43,663 nt of DNA. Source: Tranzscheliella williamsii. Lineage: Eukaryota; Basidiomycota; Ustilaginomycetes; Ustilaginales; Ustilaginaceae. The stretch lies in NCBI GenBank assembly GCA_023212725.1, contig JALBYF010000101.1, positions 1-43,663 on the forward strand, written 5' to 3'. A model generated the notes under the pieces. The model saw nothing but the letters and a program-made list of their open reading frames with translations. It did not search any database and was not told the origin of the DNA. Both the position numbers and the translations under genes were made by a program. Positions 12,101-24,100 of the stretch are shown here, in pieces. Position 1 is the first letter of the stretch. Every line of letters starts with the position of its first letter.

Positions 12101-15100
12101 AACGGAAAGCGATCCCCAGATATCAAAGACGCTAACGTCGAAGGCAAAGTTGGCCGCTTGAAGCTTCTTATCGAATTGATCAAGGCTGTAGTATCGCGTT
12201 GCTTGGGTTAAGAAGGCCGATACATTGGAATGGGCAATTCCACACGCCTTAGGTGTGCCCGTCGAACCAGAGGTGGGGATAATGTAGGCTAGGCTCTTGA
12301 GCTGTGTTGACCTGGGAGACGAGATGTCGTAGCCTCTAGAAGTGATAGGATCAAAGTCGGATGCAGAGCTCAATAACGAAAACGGGATGAAGCAAACATC
12401 ATCTGAAGACACGTCTTCGTGCATCTCCTCATAAAGGGAGTCTGAGGCAATGACCACCTGGACGCCGCTGACCTTCATCACCTGGCGACGTCGTGAGTCG
12501 GGTAAATCCGGATCGATCGGAACATAGGCTGCCGATGAGAGTAAGATGGCCAATAAGGCGACGATCATGTCGTCTCCGCGAGACATACAGATGCCAATCT
12601 TGTCAGCAGACGCGCACTGAGCTTGCAGAGCCTTGGAGACACGAGTTGAACGCAAAACAAGCTCGCGATAAGTGACAAACTTGTCTTGGAACTGGATAGC
12701 CACCTTGCTCGGCGTTCGTGTCGACTGGAGGACCACCAATTCATGTACAAGGGGTAGCTGTTTGGTATCAACGTCAGGTGCAGAGTGCAGTGACGCTATA
12801 AGTCTAGCCTCTTCATCCGTCATACTCTCCTCAAGAGGTCCCGCCAGTCGCAGTTGCTGCGGAGTCGAAGAAGGTGTACAAGGTGTACAAGGTGCGGCCA
12901 TCAGCTCAAGGAGGTGAGCTAATTGATCGACAATTATTTGGGCGTCAGCAGCGGTCAGAACGTCGTCGTCAAAAGCAGCGACGAGCAAAAGGGACGCCGG
13001 CTGCTTCTGCGGAACTGAACTTGCTGCTCTCGAGATGATCTCGAGCGAGAGCACGTAGTCGAGTGACATTGATCCTTTGACAGGCTCCAAGAGTCTCGGA
13101 CCTCCGCGTGGCAAACTGACTTCGGTTCCGTTTCTTGCCGGATGGTAGGTAACCAGAACTTGGTTGGGTGGCATTGACGAGGTGGGACGAGAAGACTGGA
13201 GAATCTCGCGCTTACCGATATACGAGTGATCGGTCTCGTCGATCAAGTCGTCCTGAATGACTGCTGCAAGAGATGCAAGGACGTTGTTGTGCTCATCCGC
13301 TGTTTCTGCCTTGCAGGGCGGTAGTACCACTCTGGCAGGGTAAGTAACGATTGCTGGACCAGCAACCTTGTCCATGCCAGTAAAGTTCCTTCCCGAAGAT
13401 ACCCAGTCAAACATGACCTCATTCGACCCAGACAACTTTGAAATGAGGAGAGCAACGGCGAGACGTGCCAATGCTGCTGGTAGGACCTTCCAGCGTCGAG
13501 CAACCAGCTCCAAATCGACCACTGCCGATGACCTCAGCTCGGCGGATGTCCTTCTTTTTATTCTCTCGTTCGTTTGGCCTGCGGATGTCTGAGGCCAATG
13601 CAGCGCCTGGCAACCTTCTAAGCGCTTCGACCAATAGGCTTTACTGTACTGGCATCGAGTTTCCTTTTCAGTCGTGATGCGTTTGGAAAAGTCCGAAAAG
13701 GCTGTAGGGGTCGGTAAAGATGCGCCGGAGCCATACCTGTACAGCTCGTCTAGCTCGTCCATAAACAAATCGATGGTTGTGCCGTCGTAGAGTGCGTGAG
13801 ACATCTGCCACTCGAGTGTCATACTGTGCTCGTCATCGCCAGCAAATGTGTAGGCTCTCCATGGGGTCCGCCCATTCGTGACGTCCAAATCACCGGACTC
13901 AGTAGCAGTGAAGGACTGACTGAGTTGTGGCAGATGTTGGCTCCGGGGTCGGTAACAGATGGCAAGAAAGCCGAGTGAGATCGAGTGCACGAAGCCCGTT
14001 CTCAGAATTTCGTGTCGGTCGGTGAGCAGTGCAAAGGCTTGCTTGAGCTGTGCAACGTCTAGGCTGTGACTGGACATCCTGAACTGCAACTTAGCCAAGT
14101 ATGCACCTGTAGTGTCATGCTCTCCGTCATATCCGGCAGCGAGCAGCGCCTGCTGCGTTGGAGAGCAACTGTACCAATTGTTCACCTGATTGGCGAGCTC
14201 GTCAGGCAAGTCCACATTATTGGGTAGGGCTGTGTGAGCTTCTGCTTCTGTAGCGATGCGAGCAGTCTCATGTTCTTGTATGTCCCTAATCTCTGGAGAA
14301 GTGGCTGTCGCAGCTTCTGTCCTTATTAGATCTGCAATCGAAGCGGGCTTTAGTAGCTCGGCAAGCTTGAAATCGAACCCAGCGTCCCTCATCGCCGCCA
14401 TGAGCCGCATTGCCATCAAGGAGCTGCCACCTAGCTCGGTGTAAGGAGTGTATAACGGACAAATCCGGCCTTTCAGATCAAAAACCTTGGTCCAGACTTT
14501 CTGCAGCTGTCTGACCCTGACGTCTGAGGCAAAGCTACCATCGGTAGATTCGAAGACTTGGCCGCTGTCGTCGTCGGCGTACTTCATCGAAAGCTCAGCT
14601 CCCTCGGTCTCTTTATGATCAGAGTGCTCAGCAACGCGGTTGATTGAATTTAGTAGACTGTAATGGTCCATATTCTTGGAGTTTGCGGTGGACGACAGCC
14701 TCTGCCAGGCCCGCGACGCCTGTTCAATCAAACCTTCGGCCTCAACGCTGCTGAAGATGTTTGTGTCGTAAAGCAGTTCAATCCAGAGTTCGTCGTTACC
14801 CGACAGCCCTGCCGAAATCGATAACGGGATCTGGACGTGGTCATCGGCAGAGACTTCCCGAAGTTTGGCGTCGTGCGGTATTTGGCCGTCGTCGCCGGCC
14901 AAGTTTCGGAAGGTTACAAAGCTGCAAAGGTCCTGCGTGCGCAATCGAGTGATGGCAGCGAGCTCGTTGAGGCCAACGTCGGCGTGGCGATTGACTTGTT
15001 GCAACATCTTATGTAATTGGAGCAAATGAGTCCCGAGGCTCCAATCACGACGGAATGTGATGGCGAAGGGCAGCGTCGTCATTGTCGGACCAACCATGTT

Positions 15101-18100
15101 TTCGATGCCCGGCAAACTCGGATCCCTGGCGTTATGTATGAGGCCGAGCAAAACGGCGCCTTTGCCGCGTCTTACATTCTCTCCTGCGTGGGCTGACAAT
15201 ACAGCCGCCCAGGCGAGGGTAAATGTCGTCGAGAGGGGCCAACCTCTCGAGTCAATATTGCAACGAGTCAACTGCTTGGTGACCAGCCGCATGGAAGCAG
15301 AACGCTGGAAATTGCGAGCCGAGAGTCGCGAGGAGAACGGCAATGATGTGAGCGGCGCCGTATCTTGCAGCTGGAGAGACCAGAAGTCGAGGGTGCTGGA
15401 GCGATCCTTCTTCGCAAAGCTGGTCAGATAAGACCTATACGAAGCACGATCACCGTCAGGTCTCCAATCTTCGTCATGAAGGAGTCGTTCAAGATCATCT
15501 AGCAGTAGTCGCATCGACCAGGCATCGATCAGAGCATGATGGAGGAAGAAGGATAGCAGTATTGATCCGTTGTTTGGGTCAAAGTGGAGCTTGACGCCAA
15601 ACGGTTGCATCAAAGGGTCGCCCAAATGCAGAGGTGCCGCTCGAAACGACTCTACAGCGCCTTCTGTGGCAGTAAAGAGATAAGACGGGGCAGCCGGCTT
15701 GCGTAGGACCACTATAAGAAGACCATGTTCGCTGTCGACGACAAACCGGCTCCTGAGAAGGATTGGATGAAGGTCCGCTAATGTGTCCAAGGCCTTCCTG
15801 AGCGAATCCGGAAAAAGTCCGGCGCCAAGAGACCCTGCAACCCGGAAGGTGCGGGTGGTGACATAGGCTCCTGGAATACGTTCGGTCTCCATTACCAACG
15901 CCTCCTGTATTGGCGTAGCTGGTAAAATTTCTGCAACATCTGTCATTGCCAGCCCCTGAGATTTGAGCGTTCTAAATCGAAGGCGATCCCATTGTTCGGG
16001 ATTGAGATTGAGGTGTGGACGTAAGTCGGCACGGCACAGTTGTGATTTTCCTACATCACAGAGCACCTTGTTTATGGCAAAGTATGCCGTCTCAATCTCT
16101 TGAATGAGCTCGTCAACCTTCTTGATGTCGGATACATTTCCGGCACGGTGGTGTACTTCAAGGCGTAAGGATCCATCTCGTTCCTGTTCAGCCTCAATGG
16201 CAATTTCAGCATCCCTCACAGCGTCCTTGTCAAAGTCCTGCCATTGGAATCCACAGTCCTGACGTTCGGTCATAGTCAGGACAGAGAAAGCCGCGACGTG
16301 CTGCCCACGATCTTTAGAGCTTAGCATATGGGAGTGGAGGTTGAACAGTATAGGCCACCTTGGCTTACTGTAGGAGTTGGGGGCTCGAGCGGCCAGCTCT
16401 GCCGCTCCACGAATAACATCCAAGTCGGCTGTCCTGCTCGAATGAATGTTACCCACTGTTTCTTCCAGACTATCCACTGTTGGAAGTATAAGCGGTAAGA
16501 CCAGAGTAAACCAACCCACCGTCTCAGCCACCGAAGCACCACTGTCGATGGCATTGCGCCCGTGGCTCTCAAAGGCAATGACAGGAGACGATGTTCCAGT
16601 GACCTCTTTCAGCGCCACAGCCAAAGAAGACAATAAAATGTCGACAAGCTCGAACCTGTGCGACAGTTGAGTTCCACTCGATGGATTCATCGAGGGCAGG
16701 CGGACCGTCTTGGTATCGTATCTCGGGCTATAGTTTTGATCAGTGCTGCTTTCATCGTCGAGCAGCTTCGTATATGCTGGAGCCTCACATAGCGGAACAT
16801 GGCCGGCTTTCTTCTCCAGCGCCTCAGTGAATGACGCAAAGGACTGAGATCGGGTGTCACTTGCAGTACAGCGATCTGAAAAGCCAGACTCATCCTGCTG
16901 CTGTCGAAGCAACGAGCTGAGCTCTTCAAAGAGGATGTCCCAGGACACGAGGTCGATAAGAAGATGGTGAGCGGCGAGAAACAGATAAGATTGGCCCTTG
17001 AATGAGAACGTCAGACCAGCAAGCAGCCTACACCCATCCGTTGAGTCCGAATTCGTTTCTTGGTACAGCCGAAGCGAAGACAGTGTCCTGTCGATAAGCT
17101 TGTTGACATGGCTCGAAGTCAAGCAATTGCCTTCCTCCTCGATGGGCCAATCATTCGATACCGAGGTAGGATGACACCTCTGCAGGACTGATGATCCATC
17201 ATACTCGGAACGGGAAAAGGTGGACCGCAGCTGAGCATGACGTTCCATTATCCTGCTGAGCGATGACTTAATTACGCCTAAGGAAAATACGCTGGTATCG
17301 ATACGGATCAGCATTGACTGCGCATAGCGGTCCAGCGGCCCAGTCTTGGAGAAAAAGTGATGTTGCATCGGCGACAGCGGGACCACGCTCTGAGCGGAAG
17401 GGCTGTCACTCTGAGCTGAGATTCTTTCTCTTACAGTTGCTGAAGCTGACGGCGCTACTTTCTCTTCTCCAATCTGAAGCATCGTGGCACCAAGTGCTTG
17501 GGAGGCAATTGTCGCTTCGGAGTCGACAGCCAATTGGATGCCAAAGCGGCGAGCAGCAGAAAATAGTCGAATGAGTTGTATCGAATCGCCACCCGCCACA
17601 TGCCAGGGCATGTGAAGGCCGATGTCCTTCTCATCAAGATTTAGGACAGCAGCCCAGGCAGCGCGGACGGTCTCCTGCTTATGTGTTAGAGTCGTTGCCG
17701 TTGATGGAAAAGACAGGGCATCTTGCCTCAAAGCCTGGTCAGGGGTGGCAGCTGGTCTCTTCGTGACCTCCGTTGATGAAGTCTCGCTCGACTTTCCTTT
17801 TGAGCCATCCAAGGCCCGAAGGCGAGTCTTGTCGATCTTGCCAGACGAAGTGACCGGCAGAGCCGAGCCTACAATTGTGATCTTAGAAGGCTCCATATAG
17901 CTAGGCAGCCACGCCCTGACCTCGGCTAGAATAGTCTCGATCAAGTCCTTCTCTTCAGCAACCCCGCCGACCATGCTCTCAGACACCGCAACAAATGAGA
18001 CGATGCGGTTCTCTGCATTTATGAGACTAGCTGCTCCTGCAACTCCTCGGCATCGCTCCATGACGCCGTTAATCTCGTCAAGCTCAATGCGGAGACCATT

Positions 18101-21100
18101 GACCTTGACTTGTTCATCTCTGCGCCCCAGCAATTGCAGCTCGCCATTGGCATGTAGTACGCCAATGTCGCCGGTGAAGTAGACCAAACACGAAGAGGAC
18201 GAAGAACTTGTGGAGGAAGAGTGGCCTGGCAACAAGCGAGGGATATGGCGGAAGCTCTTGCACGTCTGCTCAGGCATATTGAGGTATCCCTTTGCCACCT
18301 GCGGGCCCGCGACAACTATCTCGCCGCGCTGTCCGATGGCGCAATGCTGGTCCTGAGCGTCAACAACATAGAAACGCGAGAGCCCGATCGGCTTGCCCAC
18401 CGAGACCCAGGGCAGCTTGATAACGTTTTTTCTGCCCATCCTTGGGCTGTAGAGTCGGCTGCTGTAGTCGACCGTTGCTTCGGTCGGTCCATTGCTGTTG
18501 AAAAGCGGTACATGGCGAGTTACCTCCTCAACAAGATTGGGGGAAAGGGCCTCGCCGCTAGTGATGAGAGCTTGCAAATGGGGCAATCGGCCAATATCCA
18601 AAAGCTTAGCTACTGACGGGGTGAGCTGAACAAGGCTGACACGCAGGTCTTCGAGTGTGTGTTGCAGGTCGAGTCGCATTTCGGCAGTCGGAGCAAGACA
18701 AAGACAGGACGCGGCAGCAATCGATCCAAAGATGTCGTGGCATGATACGTCGAAGGTGTGAGAGGCAAAAGAGCCCCGACGGCTCCAGGCATTCTCTTGA
18801 GGGTAAAGGTCCAATGCACCTCGAAGGAAGGCAGCAAGGTTTGAGGCCAGTATCTGCACTCCTTTAGGTCTGCCCGATGTGCCTGAGGTGAACAAAACGT
18901 ACGCGAGGTCGGATCGCAGCGGTGTGCCTGGAACGGCCTCTCTGTCCCCCTCAGCCAGCTCAGCACTGGAGCTCTCCCTCTCCAGCTCTTCCAGCGAAAG
19001 CATGCGAAAGCCCTCCAACTCAGCGCTGATGATGCCTCTTATTGTGTCGTAAGTGCTGCCATCGCCCCCTAACAAGGCGAAGGGCGCTTCAGTTTCCCGG
19101 ATGACGTGCAGCTGTCGCTGAACGGGCCACTGAGGATCGATGGGTACGTAAGCACCTCCGGCCTTTAGGACAGCAAAACAATTGACAACGAATTCGTCGT
19201 CCTTCTCTGATATGATCGGGACCAGTGGAAGATGCTGTCCCCATTGGAGTCTGGCCCGTTGTAGATGTCCTCGAATGCAGCGAGATCGAAGCTGAGCTTG
19301 ACGCTCCATTCCTGCAAAGGACCAGAAGCGGTCTTGGTACTGCATCGCAATTTTACTCGGAAAGCTAACAGCATTCTTCTCTAGGTACTCGTGGGCAAAG
19401 AGAAGTGGGCCTTTGCTCAGCCTCTCAATCCTTACATTGCATTCCTTCTCAAGAGCCTGCATCACTTGGTTATCCGACGGTCCGAAGAGTTTGAATTTAG
19501 AAACGAGTGTATTTGAGTCTTGAGATAAAATTTGTTCCACGGCGTGAGCAACATGCGAGGCAAGCTGCCTCACGTCTTCCGGGACAATGGCGGTTTCGTC
19601 ATACGCAACATGAAATTGGAGCGTGTTGTCGGAGGCCGCTACATCCAGACAGACGGCGTAATTGCGTCGCATACGAGACGTGGGCGGTAATGGGAAGAGG
19701 GTATGCACATTCACATCCACATCCGCGGAGCGAGAAGTGGACGACATGGTCAGCAGAACGGAGGAGAGGGGTTGCAGTGGCTGTTGCTTCTTTTCGGAAC
19801 TAGCAAACGCAGCTTGTGCGATACGAGCTAGGCCAGGACCATTATGGCCTTCGAGTGCTTCAGCTTGATGTTGGAGGACCGCCTTCGCCAAATCGATGAG
19901 TTTGGCTTCGGATGGTATGCGCATGCGGAACGGTAGAATGGCGACACATGGACCGATCACGGACAAGATGCCGTTAATACAGCTGCGTCGACCGCCTCGA
20001 CCACTGCTGACAACATCAAAAATTACATCGTTTGAGTCGCTGTAAGTCGATAGAACCAGCGTGAGGGCCGTCTCTATAGCGGCGGCGACTGTGAAACCGG
20101 CGTGAGCCAGCCTTTGCTTGAGGTGAGGCAGCTCGAGCACTACTTCCTCGGTAGCGTCCGCCTGGAATGAAGTGGAAGGCTGTGCTGGCCACGAAGGCGC
20201 TACATAGCCTTGCAGGTCCTTTGCCCAGAATTCAAGGTCGGACTTCATAACATCCTCGTTCTCGGCCTCGTGCCGAGCGACAATCGAAAAGCTTGGTCGG
20301 TGTGGCAGAGCATGTCCTCCGTCATAGTATAGCTTCGAAAGATCGGACAACAGTAACTCGAGCGACCATCCGTCGTAGAGAGCGTGGTGAATGTCAAGAG
20401 TGAAAAACAAAGAGGCGTCTCCTTGTATGTCAGCCTGGTCGACCGAGATCGATGCACGCTGGAGCGGTTTTCCCCATTGAAACCCTGCGTAGGATAGACG
20501 ACTATGTTGCTCAGGCGCGAGGATCAGTTGAAGTAGGCTCCGATCGCTGGGCACAAAGACGGTCCGCAGCATGGGTCGCTTCGAAACGAGCAAATCCCAA
20601 GCCCCAAGTAGCTGTTCCGTATCAACGTGCGAGCCAATCTGCCATTTAAATTTGGCCAGGTACGCGGTGCGGTCCTTGATGCTGAGCGCTATCAAGGCTG
20701 CTTGAAGTTGCGATGCAGGGAAGATGTCATCGACTTGATCAATGTCCAGGCCCGCCTGCTTCGCTGCATTCTGCCAGCCTTCCTCTGAGGTCAGATATCT
20801 GTGATCTTGATTTGGCTGCAGCGGTTGTCTTGTGCAAGTCGCTGCGGTGAAGGTGCGAGGTTGCGTGCCGACCTGCTTGCTGTTTTCAATCCATCGCTCT
20901 GAAAGAGCCCGAACAGTCCTGAGGTTGAAGATTTCGCTGTAGTTGAGCGGCAGTGCCTCCCTGACGGCCAGCAGCAACTGAAGATGAGAAATTACTTTAA
21001 TCGCCAAGATCGAGTCGCCTCCCAAGGCCACGAAGTCGGAAGTCTCACACTGGACGGTTCGACCGAGGGCGTGACTAAAGGCATGGCAGAGCAACATTGC

Positions 21101-24100
21101 CTCTCGTGATGTCGGTGGCTGAATAGCAGCGGTTGGACAGACATTGTGAATTGAAGTGCTGAGCTCGGTTACCGTATGCATCTGTCGACGAAGAGTTTCG
21201 ACGGAGTCGAGTAGAGCCTTGCGATCTGTCTTACCGTTTGGGGTGATGGGTAACGCTTCGATGAAAAAAACCTCGGTGGGTACCATGTATTGAGGCAGCA
21301 AGCAGCGCAACTTCTCTAGCAGGCGTAGAGATTGGTCTTGAGCGCCAGGCATTAGCTTTATGATGCTACTAGTAAGGCTCGCACTTGCACCAGTACTTGT
21401 CAGCCGTTTGGCTGAGAACGAGACCCAAGCCACCAAGAACTTTGCGCGTTCTCGCCCCTCGATTGCATCTACGCTAGCACAAGGTTTTGAGGTACCGTCT
21501 TCGCCAGTCTTGCCGCCCTTGAGGTTGTTGACGATGACGTTTTCGATCTCTTGCACTTCGATTCGACGGCCTCTAATCTTAACTTGCGAGTCAATACGAC
21601 CTAGGTGCTCGAAAAGGCCGTTGGGATGAAGACGTCCCAGATCTCCTGTACGGTAAAAACGCCACTTGCTCTTGTCACCTGTCTTCTTAGTCATGTTAAG
21701 GTCAACAAAACACCGCGCCGTCTGTTCCGGCAAGCCTCGATAACCGAGGCCGACCTGTGGTCCGCTGACAAGGATCTCGCCAGGACAGAGTATGGGACAC
21801 CTCAGCAGTGTCTCGGGGTCGGCAATGTAAATCTCCGAGTCCCCCAAGGGCCGACCGATAGGAATAAAACGCTGGGGTTCCGCATCATCATTGCTCCGGC
21901 TCTGGAAAGCGTACGAACAGACGTCCACAGTGGTCTCGGTCGGTCCGAAGCTGTTATAGAAGCGGATAGTGCCTGCGAAGGTGTCACGCAACGCACTGGA
22001 AACTGGTTCCCCCGACAGAATAAGAATGTCAAGGTGCTGCACCTTGTCCATGTGGATGAAGCTAGCTACGGTCGGAGTCATCTGCGCCATTGTGATTCGG
22101 AGCGCATTGAGTGTCGACGTTATATCTCCGAACAGTGTATCAGTTGAGGCGATGCAAAGCGTTGTTCCATAAGCAAGGGCTGCCGCCCAGTCGTGCACCG
22201 ATACGTCGAAAGTGAACGCAGCGACGGCAAGCCGCCTCGACGTCGCTGGTTGGTCATAAAACTCGGTGGCCCGAACAAAGCTCGACAAGGCGCGGTGCTG
22301 GATCTCGACAGGTTTCGGCGTACCAGTTGTACCGCTGGTAAAGAGCAAGTAGGCAATATCGTCTAGATCGGGTGTACGGATGGGCAATGATGGCAGCGAC
22401 ATGGAGTGGTCATTGATGGCACCGATTTCTTCGTCGATAGGAGCGCTAGCCAGTTTGGCAAGATCGATAATTTCGGCATTCGTCGGCTCCTCTACAAAAA
22501 TGAATTGCTTGCGGTCAACAAGGACGAAGTTGCTGCCGGCAAGCCTAACTAGAAGCTCCTTCCTCTCACGAGGGAAGGTCGGATCGAGGGGAGAAAAGGT
22601 TGCGCCTACCTTTAGAATCGCGTAGATGGCCAGAATCTGTACGATGCTACGATCGATCATTACAAAAACACAGTCTCCTTGACTTACGCCATGCGACAGC
22701 AGTCCGAGGGCCAGGATGGTAGTCTTTCGGTCGAAGTCAGCGTAGGTGATAAACTCGGACTGCTCGAAGGTAAGGGCTACTTTCTGCGGGTAGCGCCGAG
22801 AGGCCGCCAGGACCATATCCAAGATGGTGGCACCGGGCGGACAGACCTGAACACAGTGAGACCGTTCTGTTTTATGCTTGCCCCTTGATGCAGATTCCAG
22901 CACATATGCCTCCTCTTCGTCACTGCAAGCAAAGAGTGACTCGACGGGGCTCATCTGCTCTACGCGGACCAGCAAGTCCAAAACATGGCACAGGTGCCGA
23001 AGGAAAGTTACCGCTTCTGCCTTCGAGACTAGCTCGCCATCCTTTAGTAGGCAGATTTAGACGAAGAACAGGCAAGAAATGGATGAACGTGGAGAGAAGT
23101 AAAGAGTTAAGAGGTTGGCGAACGCAGAGGTCAATTATCATGGACGCAGCTCGACTGGGTCTCAGATTGATCGTTGTGGACGGCCAGGATCAATACTGGA
23201 CTCACATAATGCATCTCGAGACTGAGACCTGAATCGTCTGTTTGAGGTAGGGCATCCAGGCATAGGGAAAAGTCTCGCACCATCCGCTGCGAGACGATCG
23301 AAAGCTCGTCTGAGGGGCGACGGCCACCAGGGTAGTTTTGGTAAGTGAGGAGACACTGCGGTGGCAATCTGTTAGGTTCGCCAGTAGCGTGCCTCAGGTC
23401 GAAGTACTGCTTCTCGTACTCAAAGGAAGTCACTTGCTGCTGCATTACCTGCGAGACAAGGTTCTGTACCGAATCGGGAGACTTGAGATCAACCATGACC
23501 GGCAGCGTGACAACGCAGCAGCCTACGGCTGCACCTGCTAGATCGGCAGGAAGCGACAACCGACCCGAGCTGACGGCCGAGAAGCCTATTTTGGAGGAGT
23601 TGCCACCCTTTGAATGGAGGCGCAGTGTGATTGCGAGGGCAGTTCGCAGTAAGGCCGATGGCGTTGCGTTATACCGATAGCGCGAAACTCGGGTAAGACT
23701 GGGACAGCTCCAGAAAGTGGCTGTGCTATGGGTAGTCAAAGGCACGCAACTGTTCGGCCGCTGAAAAGGGGGCCAGCTGCAGGGCTCGACTTCAGACAGA
23801 ATAGAACTCCAGAAGTTGGACGAAAGAGACTCGTCGCACGAATTGTCGGCAGTGTTGATCCGCTGCTTCGTGGCTACATCGAGCATCGACGCAGGAAGTC
23901 TCTCGATCGTTGTGGTCATATGACGGCCATAGAGCAGGTCATGTAGATGATCCAGAAGGATGGACAGCGACCATCCATCGAAGATGGCATGGTGAAGATC
24001 CAGAATCAGGCTCGACTTGGTGGGCTGAAAGATAAATCGGACTGGTGCAGTGCCGTCTAAGGCTAACAGAGTCCGCAGCGAAGGGAGACTTTCCGGCGAC

